Source of the DNA: Psychrobacter sp. P2G3
GTDB taxonomy: Bacteria; Pseudomonadota; Gammaproteobacteria; Pseudomonadales; Moraxellaceae
NCBI RefSeq assembly: GCF_001593285.1
Contig: NZ_CP012529.1
Span: 1,922,001-1,986,000, forward strand
Direction: 5' to 3'
Length of the DNA stretch: 64,000 nt
The first letter of the stretch is position 1. Each line of letters opens with the position of its first letter. This document shows positions 1-8,035 of the stretch, piece after piece. The notes below the pieces were generated by a model. It did no database searches. It was not told the origin of the DNA and worked only from the letters and a program-made list of their open reading frames with translations. A program made the translations under genes and the position numbers.

Positions 1-353
1 GCGCTCTGTTTCCATGCTTCTATATCACTCTCAGCCAATGCGTACAGATGATGTGCATGGGTATCACTAATCTGGCGAACGGCTAACTGCTCAACTGGTG
101 CTAGTGATGTCTCTTCAAATAAATACTGTTTGCCTGTGCTACCGAGCTGCTTAAGCTGGGCTGCATTAAGCTTGGTATCGACTTGTAATAAATGACTGGA
201 AGGAAAATACAGACACAGTGATGTATGGCTACTTCTACTATTGCCGTAGATATCATACAGTTGCTGCCAGCCGCTAACAGATTGCCACTCTTTTGCATCA
301 GCATGCCAAACTGCTAACGGACTATGTTGCGCTCTTATCCAAACATGTAACAC
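1..353 (-). CDS. gspL: Type II secretion system protein L (GspL), N-terminal part, cut by window edge
   Basis: The minus strand is open from a GTG at 353 to the left edge. About 117 residues are visible. The translation contains a pattern typical of the cytoplasmic N-terminal domain of GspL, with a short LYFPSSHLLQVDT-type segment (family: 'LPG..' strand) followed by LFEETSLAPVEQL. GspL is the bitopic inner-membrane protein that recruits the GspE ATPase to the secretion platform. An AAGGA-like ribosome site lies about 8 bases before the GTG; a TTG at 356 is an alternative start, and an in-frame stop lies just upstream. It follows sixA on the same strand with a 52-base gap. The identification rests on the N-terminal pattern only, so it is moderately sure. 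Confidence 0.6.
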   Translation of the reverse strand, partial: MLHVWIRAQHSPLAVWHADAKEWQSVSGWQQLYDIYGNSRSSHTSLCLYFPSSHLLQVDTKLNAAQLKQLGSTGKQYLFEETSLAPVEQLAVRQISDTHAHHLYALAESDIEAWKQS

Positions 354-405
354 CAAGCGTGTCCTTACTTATGAGACTAATTATTAAAATAAAACCAACC
401 ATTAA

Positions 406-864
406 TTAATACGGCTGCTGCGGCACAAAACGGTCTATTTCTGTTGCCATACCGGTCATGACAAATTCCATCTCAAAAACGCGCGCTTCAGCCAAAGCAA
501 ATGACTCAGGACTATCGCCAGTCAGTAAACTGGCAAGATAGGCGATGATAGACATATGGCAAACCACGACCAAAGATTCTGCTTCAATCTTTGCAATATC
601 TGCTAACGCTACATGGGCATCATCAGATGGGGTAATATTATCTTGTATCGTAACTGGCACTGTAGGAGCGCGCGATTGCAACTCAGCTAACGTTTGCTGC
701 GCTCGTTTGTAAGGGCTCACTACAAAGTGGTCTGGCGCATAACGCCCAATAATATAATCAGCTGTTTGTGAAGCTTGCTGTTGTCCATAGTCGGTCAGTT
801 GACGTGCACTGTCTGGACGAGTCTCATCTTCTGCTTGCCCATGACGCATCAATATAATTTTCAT
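406..864 (-). CDS. sixA: Phosphohistidine phosphatase SixA
   Basis: A 152-residue protein of the histidine phosphatase superfamily. It begins with the RHG motif (R7-H8-G9), whose histidine is the phospho-acceptor in the family. It has the conserved SPYKRAQQT segment at residues 50-58 and a second catalytic histidine at 103 (VVCHMS). The length matches SixA of E. coli (about 160 residues), which removes phosphate from the HPt domain of ArcB and acts on the nitrogen-PTS protein NPr. The start is supported by AAGGA seven bases upstream. It lies 43 bases downstream of gpsA and 52 bases before gspL, so the four genes from the nitroreductase to gspL may be one transcript. The exact substrate here cannot be read from sequence. 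Confidence 0.9.
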   Translation of the reverse strand: MKIILMRHGQAEDETRPDSARQLTDYGQQQASQTADYIIGRYAPDHFVVSPYKRAQQTLAELQSRAPTVPVTIQDNITPSDDAHVALADIAKIEAESLVVVCHMSIIAYLASLLTGDSPESFALAEARVFEMEFVMTGMATEIDRFVPQQPY

Positions 865-907
865 AATATTCCTTTAGCAAAGCTTCTTATGTGCTGTTTT
901 ATCGAAC

Positions 908-2362
908 TCACTTTTTGTCTTTATTAACATCATCTTTGTTAGCAGTATCTTTTTTAGCAACTTTATTTTTAGCTGAATCATCATCAGTATTAGTAACGTT
1001 TTCAGAGTCGTTTTCAGAGTCTCGTTCTTGTTCTTGGTCTTGATCTTGGTCATCTGAATTCTTAGCAGCCGCTTGCATCTGGGCAGTAAGCGCAGCATTA
1101 CTATAATCATGTGGCATTACAAATTCGACATCGCTACGGAACCCTGCTTCCATCAAATGCAATGCAACACCTAATGCCGCTTTATCTTCATAGATAACAG
1201 CATAGAGTGCATGGGTAATCGGCATATATATGCCTTCTTTAGTCGCTTTTTCATGCACTTGCTGAATGGTATTGACCCCTTCAGCAGTTTGTCCAAGTTT
1301 CTTTACTGCCGCATCAATGCTCATTCCGCGTCCGAGCATATTACCGATTTGATAGTTACGGCTCAGCTCTGAGCTACAGGTGGCATATAAATCACCAACC
1401 CCTGATAAGCCTAAGAAAGTTAATGGATTAGCACCAGTCTCAACTCCGAAGCGACTCATTTCTGCTAACGCGCGCGTCAACAGCATAGCTTTAGTGTTCT
1501 CGCCTACATCGTATGCAGCAGCCATACCCATGGCGATCGCATAAATATTTTTGAGCGCACCGCCAAGCTCTACCCCATGAATGTCATCGCTGGCGAATAC
1601 TCGAAAGAATGCACTATGCAACGCTGCTTGTACCGCATGACGCAATGGCTCTGAATGACTAGCAATTACCGTAGCCGACGGCATATTTTTCATAATCTCA
1701 ATAGCAAGGTTTGGCCCTGACATAACCCCAAAATTCACTTCTGGCAACTCATCTTTGATGATATCGCTCATCAGAGCAAAGGTATCTTTTTCCATACCTT
1801 TAGTTAGAGATACAATCGATTGCCCCGTAATAAATGGGGCGATATTTTTAAGAGTTTCACGGAAAGCTAAGCTCGGTACGGCAAGAAATATAATATCTTT
1901 ATCTTTAACCGTTGACTCTAAATCATGGCTATACTTAAGGCGATCATCCAACTTGTAACCTGGCAGATATTTTTTATTCATCTGCGATTTAGCCATGGCT
2001 TTAACCGTACGCTTATCGCGAACCCAAAGCGTCGCATCACAACCATTACGCGCCGCTAAGTTTGCCATTGCCGTACCAAAACTACCACCACCTAAGAATG
2101 CTAAGCGCAATTGAGCTGGATTATCACGTACCTGCTCCATATTCTTAGCGACATCTGCTTCAACGGAACTAGGGTTAAGCTTTCTACGTCCAAGCCCTGA
2201 TTTGGTAGCACGCTCGATAATGCTTGCCAGCAGCCCACTAGATTTTTCAGCATTGATTTGGTCTGAATCTGTATCAGTGGCCTTTTTATTAGGAACTACT
2301 TTATCAATAGCCTCTTTCTTAGGCTTTTTATTAGAAGTATTGTTTTCAGTAGAGCTTGTCAT
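908..2362 (-). CDS. gpsA: Glycerol-3-phosphate dehydrogenase [NAD(P)+] with disordered N- and C-terminal extensions
   Basis: GpsA reduces dihydroxyacetone phosphate to sn-glycerol 3-phosphate, the entry step of phospholipid synthesis. The Rossmann dinucleotide motif GGGSFG is at residues 91-96, and the conserved catalytic-lysine region (GGALKNIYAIAMGM) and a C-terminal helical domain follow. At 484 residues it is far longer than the usual 330-340. About 80 hydrophilic residues precede the core, and a tail of about 65 residues rich in D, Q, E, N and K follows it. The tail is encoded by tight tandem repeats: two perfect 12-bp copies at 998-1021 giving DSEN-DSEN, and four near-identical hexamers at 1025-1048. 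Ribosome-site evidence for the ATG at 2362 is weak. A later Met at residue 75 (2140) would still leave the whole catalytic core. Confidence 0.92.
   Translation of the reverse strand: MTSSTENNTSNKKPKKEAIDKVVPNKKATDTDSDQINAEKSSGLLASIIERATKSGLGRRKLNPSSVEADVAKNMEQVRDNPAQLRLAFLGGGSFGTAMANLAARNGCDATLWVRDKRTVKAMAKSQMNKKYLPGYKLDDRLKYSHDLESTVKDKDIIFLAVPSLAFRETLKNIAPFITGQSIVSLTKGMEKDTFALMSDIIKDELPEVNFGVMSGPNLAIEIMKNMPSATVIASHSEPLRHAVQAALHSAFFRVFASDDIHGVELGGALKNIYAIAMGMAAAYDVGENTKAMLLTRALAEMSRFGVETGANPLTFLGLSGVGDLYATCSSELSRNYQIGNMLGRGMSIDAAVKKLGQTAEGVNTIQQVHEKATKEGIYMPITHALYAVIYEDKAALGVALHLMEAGFRSDVEFVMPHDYSNAALTAQMQAAAKNSDDQDQDQEQERDSENDSENVTNTDDDSAKNKVAKKDTANKDDVNKDKK
998..1048. repeat. Short in-frame tandem repeats in the 3' part of gpsA
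   Basis: A 12-base unit is perfectly duplicated at 998-1009 and 1010-1021. It is followed by four consecutive hexamers of the form NTCTTG at 1025-1048. Both unit lengths are multiples of three, so copy-number change would lengthen or shorten the acidic tail (DSEN and DQ/EQ units on the minus strand) without a frameshift. Confidence 0.85.
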
Positions 2363-2457
2363 ATCTAGTTATCCGTGTTGACTGCTTATTTCATTTAGGC
2401 AGATTACACTGTCTGCTTAAAAAGGTATAGCGTTATGTGAGGCTTTGAGTTTGACAC

Positions 2458-3111
2458 TTATGATTCGAAGCGTACTAACGGCTCGATATCAATAGATTTA
2501 CGTGTAGGTTCATCCTTAGGACTGGTGCCAGTATAAACAAAAGCCGTCACATAATCATCTGGACCTACATCGAAATATGCTTTTACCGCTGGTTCGTTAC
2601 ATAGTAATCCAGTGCGCCACACCGTACTGAAACCTTGCGCTTTTAAAGCTAAAATTAGATTTTGCACAGCGGCGCCCGCACTTAACATTTGCTCAAAAGG
2701 AGGAACTTTTTTATGCGCCTGCATGTGGGTGACGACAGTAATGATAAGCGGTGCACGTAACGGCATCGTATGGGTCTTTTTTATGGTTTTTTCAGACAAC
2801 TCTTCACCATCTTGCAGCGCTTTTGCTTGTGCAGCCTCAACAAGCGCACAACCTAACTCATGACGAGCATCACCTTCAGTCACTATAAAGCGCCATGGAC
2901 GCAGCTTTTTGTGATCAGGAGCTGTTGCAGCGCACTCAATGGCAGCTTCGATCTGAGAACGAGTCGGCGCTGGAGCATCCAGATTACCCATACTGCGTCT
3001 TGAGTTAATCCAGCCTATCATCTCTTCGCTCGTGAGCGGGACGCTATCAGTCGCTATATTCTCAACAAGTATTTTTTTATCGTTTTTATCTTTATTGTCG
3101 TCAGGTTCCAT
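2458..3111 (-). CDS. Nitroreductase family protein (YdjA-like)
   Basis: A 217-residue flavin oxidoreductase of the nitroreductase fold. The N-terminal third carries the family signature RRSMGNLDAP followed by an APDHKKLRPWRF segment, the FMN-binding loop as found in the compact YdjA subgroup. A central FSTVWRTG segment matches the subgroup pattern for the second FMN contact. Such proteins use NAD(P)H to reduce nitro compounds or quinone-like substrates, but the physiological substrate is unknown. The start has AAGGA eight bases upstream. It is 95 bases upstream of gpsA on the same strand and probably first in the nitroreductase-gpsA-sixA-gspL run. Confidence 0.85.
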   Translation of the reverse strand: MEPDDNKDKNDKKILVENIATDSVPLTSEEMIGWINSRRSMGNLDAPAPTRSQIEAAIECAATAPDHKKLRPWRFIVTEGDARHELGCALVEAAQAKALQDGEELSEKTIKKTHTMPLRAPLIITVVTHMQAHKKVPPFEQMLSAGAAVQNLILALKAQGFSTVWRTGLLCNEPAVKAYFDVGPDDYVTAFVYTGTSPKDEPTRKSIDIEPLVRFES

Positions 3112-3213
3112 TATTTATCCTTGCTTATTATTGTGAAATGCCAGCGCTATTTTATCGATTAAAGCTATTTTTTTATGAATGTAATATTGTTATAGAAATC
3201 ATTTAAAATACTC

Positions 3214-3232
3214 ACTCATAAATGCTATGAGT
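3214..3232. promoter_or_regulatory. Perfect 7-bp inverted repeat upstream of the nitroreductase gene
   Basis: ACTCATA and TATGAGT are separated by 5 bases. The site lies about 100 bases before the nitroreductase start and downstream of the zapE terminator. Its size and symmetry fit a dimeric repressor operator. No regulator can be assigned, and it could also be chance in AT-rich DNA. Confidence 0.3.
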
Positions 3233-3255
3233 TGAGATTAAGACCAACAGTAAAC

Positions 3256-3284
3256 AAAGACAGCCACCTTTAACGGCTGTCTTT
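3256..3284 (-). terminator. Rho-independent terminator of zapE
   Basis: The arms AAAGACAGCC and GGCTGTCTTT form a perfect 10-bp stem around a 9-base loop, 14 bases beyond the zapE stop codon. On the minus strand the stem ends in a short U-rich run (CTTTGTTT). Confidence 0.8.
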
Positions 3285-3297
3285 CAAAGAATAGTAA

Positions 3298-4416
3298 TTA
3301 CGCAGCGTCAACATCTTCAACGCGATGCTCCATTCTTAGGTAATCTTCTGATTGCATTTCAAGCAAGCGTGAACGCGTACGTTCAATCTCAAACGCCAGC
3401 TTCTCCCCTTGATATAACTCAAGAATTGACTGCTCCGCGCGTACCAACAGCTTGACGCGGCGATCATAAAACTCATCTACAAGATAAATAAAACGGCGAG
3501 TAGGATCACGTAAGTCATCATCTAATGCTGGTACTGCATTGACCAATACCGTATTAAATTGCTTAGCGATTTCAATAAAGTCCGAAGCGGAACGCGGCTC
3601 CATACATAGATGACGAAAGTCGCAGAACAAGATATCTTCGGTGCGGGCATTGATTTTGATTTCACGACCATTAATGATGATAGGCTCGTTACTGATTTTT
3701 TGATTATTAGATAAGCTGGCAAAACGGTTGGCTAACCAATGGTGATTGGCTTTGGTCATAGGCGACTCGTACAACTCCGCTTGCTGCAATACGCGCAAAC
3801 GATAATCAATGCCAGAGTCAATATTCATTACAGTGGTATGACGCTCAACTTCAGCGATAGCGGGCATAAAACGATCACGATGCAAACCGTCTTTGTACAG
3901 TCCTGATGGTTCAATGTTTGAAGTCGCCACTAAAGTAACGCCGCGATTAAACAACATGGTAAACAAATCGCCTAAAATCATAGCATCAGAGACATTGGAG
4001 ACAAAAAACTCATCGAAACAGATAATCACTGCTTCTGCATAAATAATATCAGCAACTTTTTCGAGTGGATCACTCTCGCCTTGTATCGCATTTAACTCGC
4101 GATGCACGCGCTGCATAAAGTGATGAAAATGCTGACGCATCTTGCGATCAATGGTCAATGAATCATAAAACATGTCCATCATCCAAGTTTTACCACGACC
4201 AACCCCGCCCCACATATACAGACCTTTTGGTGCGGCAGGCTTGGATTTTAGAAAGCTGAAAAAGCCTTTTTTCTGTTCTGCACTACTATTGAGCTGATGA
4301 TAAAGCTCATCAAGGTAGCTCATGGCCTGATATTGCTGCTCATCTCGAGTAAACTCATCAGTATTGATAGCTTGCTCATAGCGTTGCAATGGGGATAATC
4401 TCATAATGCGACTCAT
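3298..4416 (-). CDS. zapE: Cell division protein ZapE (AFG1-like ATPase)
   Basis: A 372-residue AAA+ ATPase of the AFG1/ZapE family. The Walker A motif GGVGRGKT is at residues 70-77 and the Walker B ending in DEF is around 135-137. The arginine-rich C-terminal part (TRRFIYLVDEFYDRRVKL) is characteristic of the family. In E. coli ZapE binds FtsZ at the constricting ring and is needed under stress and low oxygen. The length is typical (about 370). It lies 69 bases downstream of an alpha/beta hydrolase on the same strand and is closed by a clear terminator. A second in-frame ATG exists four codons downstream (residue 5). Confidence 0.9.
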   Translation of the reverse strand: MSRIMRLSPLQRYEQAINTDEFTRDEQQYQAMSYLDELYHQLNSSAEQKKGFFSFLKSKPAAPKGLYMWGGVGRGKTWMMDMFYDSLTIDRKMRQHFHHFMQRVHRELNAIQGESDPLEKVADIIYAEAVIICFDEFFVSNVSDAMILGDLFTMLFNRGVTLVATSNIEPSGLYKDGLHRDRFMPAIAEVERHTTVMNIDSGIDYRLRVLQQAELYESPMTKANHHWLANRFASLSNNQKISNEPIIINGREIKINARTEDILFCDFRHLCMEPRSASDFIEIAKQFNTVLVNAVPALDDDLRDPTRRFIYLVDEFYDRRVKLLVRAEQSILELYQGEKLAFEIERTRSRLLEMQSEDYLRMEHRVEDVDAA

Positions 4417-4485
4417 CGTTAGACAAAATAATTAATTGTGTTTGGACTACTCTATACAGTTGACACGGCTTAATTTAAACCATAC

Positions 4486-5139
4486 TTACTGACTAAAACT
4501 GTGCTGTTCAAGCAGCTTCTTCAATTCGGATAAGCGTCCATGGAAAAAATGTCCTGCGCCGTCCACGACACTGACAGCAAGCCCTAAGCGGTCAGCAAAA
4601 GCCTGCATATTCTCAGGGTCAATAACCTCATCAGCATTACCGTAAATCTCAAAAGTTTTATCAACTGGTAAGCTCAAATCGCTACTGTCGTTCTTTTCTA
4701 CTGATGGCGCAATAAGGGCAACTTTTGAAATCTCAAAATCACTCAACCCCCAAATATGCGAGGCATCAAGCACCTGCTCAGCAACGCGCGCTGTGACATA
4801 ACCGCCAAAAGAAAAACCACCAAGCCACAGTTTGCGGGCATTGGTTTGTTCTGCAATCCATTGTAGCACGGTCATTGCGTCCACTACTTCACCTTCAGCA
4901 TAATCATGCTCACCAGTTGACTGCCCCACACCGCGGAAGTTAAAACGCACCACATGCATGCCATTATCGCGTGCAAAACGGTACATAGTCGTGACTACTT
5001 TATTATTCATCGTGCCGTCGAACAGCGGATTGGGATGACAAAGTAGTGCCACCGTATCAGTATTCGCATCATTCGGATTATCTTGTTGCCATAGTGCGTC
5101 AACTTCGAGCACGCCAGCAGGAGCAGGAATCAATTGCAT
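4486..5139 (-). CDS. Alpha/beta hydrolase
   Basis: A 217-residue single-domain alpha/beta hydrolase. The nucleophile elbow GFSFGG is at residues 108-113 (Ser110), the oxyanion-region segment LCHPNPLFDGTMNN is near residue 33, and the likely catalytic histidine is in DGAGHFFHG near residue 197. This subgroup, with an HPxP..GG/DGTM N-terminal motif, is widespread in proteobacteria. The substrate is unknown; some relatives are annotated as CocE/NonD or dienelactone-hydrolase-like. There is no signal peptide, so it is cytoplasmic. It is upstream of zapE in the same orientation and divergent from the lipoprotein gene at 5479. Confidence 0.85.
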   Translation of the reverse strand: MQLIPAPAGVLEVDALWQQDNPNDANTDTVALLCHPNPLFDGTMNNKVVTTMYRFARDNGMHVVRFNFRGVGQSTGEHDYAEGEVVDAMTVLQWIAEQTNARKLWLGGFSFGGYVTARVAEQVLDASHIWGLSDFEISKVALIAPSVEKNDSSDLSLPVDKTFEIYGNADEVIDPENMQAFADRLGLAVSVVDGAGHFFHGRLSELKKLLEQHSFSQ

Positions 5140-5478
5140 AGACTTACTTACTAATTAAGAATGGATACGTTAATTATCCTAGATATGATTTATATTTCAA
5201 GTGATTTGCTGTGTACTGGTGGTGTTTGTCTTGTTTTTGCTCTATCACAATTAGCAATCTTATCGCGTTTTCAATTAATTCAACGGCAAAATGCAATATC
5301 ACTGCAATATCGAACACAATAACCGCCTAGACACTTAAGAGTCGAATAGGTTAGATTTACGCTGTCTATGAATAAACTGATTAGATGACGAGATAGTTGC
5401 CTAACTCATATTTGATTTTTATACTTAAGTTTGAATGTTTGATTTTCATGTTTAATTTACAGGAACTAGGAATAATTT
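5140..5478. other. Divergent intergenic region, no gene seen
   Basis: An AT-rich spacer between two divergent genes; it must hold both promoters. I see a nine-base direct repeat (TGCAATATC, twice near 5290-5312) but no operator or promoter I would defend. Confidence 0.5.
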
Positions 5479-5847
5479 ATGAATACTTTTAATAAAACCG
5501 CAACCTTAACGGCTACTTTAGCCGCAGCTCTCGCATTGAGCGCTTGTCAAAGTACGCCTTCATCTCCTGTTATCCAGCGTGCCAACTCTATTTATGAGAC
5601 AACTGGCATTGCAGATACCAAAGTAAAAGCTCAAAAAAATGCGATAGACAGTGCGCAAAAAACTTGCCGAAGCAAACAAGTTATTATTGTCGATGACAAA
5701 GTCAAATATAACGGTATTTTAGATGAACGTACTGGCCGCATGGTTGGGCAGGCCGGTGCAGTCCTCGGTTCAATTTTTGGTACTGGCTCGCCAGACTTGT
5801 CACGTAGCGACGACTATGAGTATACGATCAACTTCCGTTGCCAATAA
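5479..5847 (+). CDS. Small outer-membrane-type lipoprotein of unknown function
   Basis: A 122-residue protein with a classic lipoprotein signal peptide. A hydrophobic stretch (residues 8-20) leads into the lipobox LSAC with the lipidated cysteine at 23. The residue after the cysteine is Gln, not Asp, so outer-membrane sorting is expected. The mature part has two further cysteines, one near residue 55 (KTCRSK) and one at the C terminus (FRCQ), that may form a disulfide. There is a glycine-rich stretch in between (MVGQAGAVLGSIFGTGS). I do not recognise the family. An AGGAACTAGGA ribosome site precedes the start, and a strong terminator follows, so it is probably a single-gene transcript. Confidence 0.8.
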   Translation: MNTFNKTATLTATLAAALALSACQSTPSSPVIQRANSIYETTGIADTKVKAQKNAIDSAQKTCRSKQVIIVDDKVKYNGILDERTGRMVGQAGAVLGSIFGTGSPDLSRSDDYEYTINFRCQ

Positions 5848-5886
5848 CGTTAACATTGCTCAGAAAAACACTGTGATTTAGCATTT

Positions 5887-5947
5887 AGCCAATAAGTCTG
5901 CGAGAATAATAATATATTAATCGCAGGTTTGTTGGCTTCTCTTTTTG
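5887..5947 (+). terminator. Terminator after the lipoprotein gene
   Basis: A two-part stem: AGCCAA pairs with TTGGCT outside, and CTGCGA pairs with TCGCAG inside, around an AT-rich loop. It is followed by TCTCTTTTTG. It ends two bases before an upstream in-frame ATG (5949) of xseA, which argues against that ATG as the real start. Confidence 0.7.
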
Positions 5948-6035
5948 TATGTGCATTTTTAAGTTAAACTATCCTGTTCAATGTTTAGCACCCCCTAGTC
6001 AACCTGTAAGTCTTAACTACCTTTGGTCTACTATT

Positions 6036-7541
6036 ATGCGTAAACCCAATCTTTCAAATGTTAAACAAGCTAAGGTCTTAGCGCCCGCAAAAGATTTAGC
6101 GACTCTAGAGGCCGAACTCGCTGAGCAAGAGAATAGTCTAGAATTAGAAGACACTGTCTTGCGTTTAAGTGACTACTTGTCAGCGGTTGAGATGGTTATC
6201 AAGCAGACCTTTGACCATCGTGTATGGGTAAAAGCAGAAATTCGTAATCTGTCTAGCAAAGGTGGACATTATTACTTTGAATTGGCAGAAAAAGATGACG
6301 ATGGCAAAGTCATTGCCAGCTGCCGTGGTAACCTCTGGCGCTTTAAAGCCGCACGCGTCTTAGCGAAGTTTGAGCGTGCAACCGGTATGCCGCTTGACCG
6401 TGATTTGACGGTACTCCTTAAAGTATCGGCAGGTTTTCATGCGCAATATGGCTTCTCGCTCACCATTGAAGATATTGACCCCAGCTACACGTTAGGAGAC
6501 TTGGCGCGTCAATATGCGGAGATGGTCGACCGTTTGACGGGTGAAGGACTATTACACCTTAATCAGCAGCTGCCTACTCCATTTGATATTGAGCATGTGC
6601 TGGTCATCGCCCCTGAAAAGGCTGCCGGATTGGGCGACTTCCAAGCCGATGCAGATCGCTTAGCGAGTACAAGTGCTTGTCATTTTCATTATCATAACGC
6701 CACTTTTCAAGGTAATCATGCCCCGAGCGAGATCCGTCAAGCGATCGTCAGTGCTCAACAGCAATTCCAAGATACTTATCAGCGTTTGCCTGATTTGTTA
6801 GTGATTATTCGCGGTGGTGGTGCAGTAGGTGATCTGGCTTATCTCAATGATTATGAGCTCGCCGCCCTAGTTGCTGAGCAGCCTATCCCTGTGTGGGTCG
6901 GTATTGGTCACGAGCGTGACAAAGTTATCTTAGATGAGGTGGCACATACTAGCTTTGATACGCCATCTAAAGTGATTGCAGCTATAATGGCGCATTTAGC
7001 CCAGCTAGTCACTCAGACGCTGCAATACCAAGCGCAAATCAAACAAGCAGCGCAGCGGCAATTAAACACTGCTGAGCAACAGACGACACGCCAGTTAAGC
7101 CAAATACAATCGCAAACTATCGGCCAGCTAACGGCACTGCAAAAAGATAGTGATTATGCGTGGCGTAGTATTCAGCAAAGCGCCCAGCGCCAAGTTAAGC
7201 AAGCAGCAAGATTAACAAGTGATCTGCGCGCGCAGACTCAATCCTCTGCTTATCAGCAGTTAACAATCGCTGCTACTTATAGTCAAGACTATCAAAAAAC
7301 TGTTATGCAAAGTGCTCAGCAACAAGTCATACAAGCACGACGGGACAGCGAACATCTGCGTGATATTGTACTCTTGCATCGTCCTTCTCGCGTGCTCAAG
7401 CAAGGCTATACCATGCTTACTGATGCAAAAGATAAGCAAATACTGACCAGCAGTACGCAGCTTTATTCTGAGCAAACGGTACATATTGTCTTAAAAGATG
7501 GTAAAGCAAAAGCACAAATTATTGATGTGGTGGCCAAGTAG
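6036..7541 (+). CDS. xseA: Exodeoxyribonuclease VII large subunit
   Basis: XseA is the catalytic subunit of exonuclease VII, which degrades single-stranded DNA from both ends in repair and recombination. The N-terminal OB-fold (VWVKAEIRNLSSKGGHYYFEL) is followed by the catalytic core, with IIRGGGAVGDLAYLNDYEL and GIGHERDKVILDEVAHTSFD, and then a long Gln/Ala-rich helical coil. The frame is open from an ATG at 5949 (530 residues). I prefer the ATG at 6036 (501 residues) because a terminator ends at 5947 and leaves no room for a promoter and ribosome site before 5949. Neither start has a good ribosome site. About 20 acidic residues precede the OB-fold even so. xseB follows 241 bases downstream. 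Confidence 0.92.
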   Translation: MRKPNLSNVKQAKVLAPAKDLATLEAELAEQENSLELEDTVLRLSDYLSAVEMVIKQTFDHRVWVKAEIRNLSSKGGHYYFELAEKDDDGKVIASCRGNLWRFKAARVLAKFERATGMPLDRDLTVLLKVSAGFHAQYGFSLTIEDIDPSYTLGDLARQYAEMVDRLTGEGLLHLNQQLPTPFDIEHVLVIAPEKAAGLGDFQADADRLASTSACHFHYHNATFQGNHAPSEIRQAIVSAQQQFQDTYQRLPDLLVIIRGGGAVGDLAYLNDYELAALVAEQPIPVWVGIGHERDKVILDEVAHTSFDTPSKVIAAIMAHLAQLVTQTLQYQAQIKQAAQRQLNTAEQQTTRQLSQIQSQTIGQLTALQKDSDYAWRSIQQSAQRQVKQAARLTSDLRAQTQSSAYQQLTIAATYSQDYQKTVMQSAQQQVIQARRDSEHLRDIVLLHRPSRVLKQGYTMLTDAKDKQILTSSTQLYSEQTVHIVLKDGKAKAQIIDVVAK

Positions 7542-7572
7542 TTATAGTCTATTTACTATAAAAGATACAGGT

Positions 7573-7646
7573 CTACTGGGATAAATTTTGCGCAGCCTCT
7601 GGAGTGACGAAGTCGCACAGCAAGCAAGGAAAATTTGTACCAGCAG
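7573..7646. repeat. Palindromic intergenic repeat, copy 1 (between xseA and xseB)
   Basis: About 74 bp with imperfect 17-bp terminal inverted repeats (left arm CTACTGGGATAAATTTT; the right arm reads CTGCTGGTACAAATTTT on the other strand). The core GCGCAGCCTCTG...CACAGCAAGCAAGG is shared with copies at 15032 and 18830. There is no coding capacity. It sits in the spacer between two cotranscribed subunit genes, so it may fold in the mRNA. Confidence 0.8.
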
Positions 7647-7782
7647 CCGATTACAATGGGTGTGCTTCTTTTATTTAGGATCAACCATAATAAGTAATAT
7701 CAACAACCATTGAAATCAAAACTTTTAATGACTATTTATCCACCTTTTTTCTTAACCTTAGACTTGAATATTAGGAAACCTT

Positions 7783-8028
7783 ATGACAACCCCTACTCGC
7801 CGACGCAAAAAATCCGCCCCAAAAACCTTTAAGGCGGCTTACGATATTCTAAAAACTAATGCTGCTGAACTACAGCAGCAAGATGAGCCGGATATCGATA
7901 ATTTGATGACCACGGTTGAAGAGTCGATTGCTGCTTATCGCGTTTGCGAAACCCGTATCAATGCCGTACAACAAGCACTAGATGCAGCTTTTGCAGAAGA
8001 AGTAAAATCTGAGGAAATAGATAGCTAA
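7783..8028 (+). CDS. xseB: Exodeoxyribonuclease VII small subunit
   Basis: An 81-residue protein with the XseB helical-hairpin pattern. FKAAYDILKTNAAELQQ opens the first helix, then ESIAAYRVCETRINAVQQAL matches the usual 'G..L...C...L..A...V' region. It binds the large subunit coil and is required for activity. The family length is 70-90 residues. Basic N-terminal residues (TRRRKKSAPK) and an acidic C terminus flank the core. It is downstream of xseA on the same strand. It is convergent with pncB, with only seven bases between the two stop codons and no hairpin in the gap, so transcripts probably overlap. Confidence 0.88.
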   Translation: MTTPTRRRKKSAPKTFKAAYDILKTNAAELQQQDEPDIDNLMTTVEESIAAYRVCETRINAVQQALDAAFAEEVKSEEIDS

Positions 8029-8035
8029 ATTATAT

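Noticed and set aside
101..304. Open frame on the minus strand inside the gspL fragment
   Set aside because: It overlaps the gspL frame, has no ribosome site and encodes no recognisable protein.
5949..6035. Upstream 29-residue N-terminal extension of XseA
   Set aside because: The preceding terminator ends two bases before this ATG, leaving no room for promoter and ribosome site; the residues have no family counterpart.
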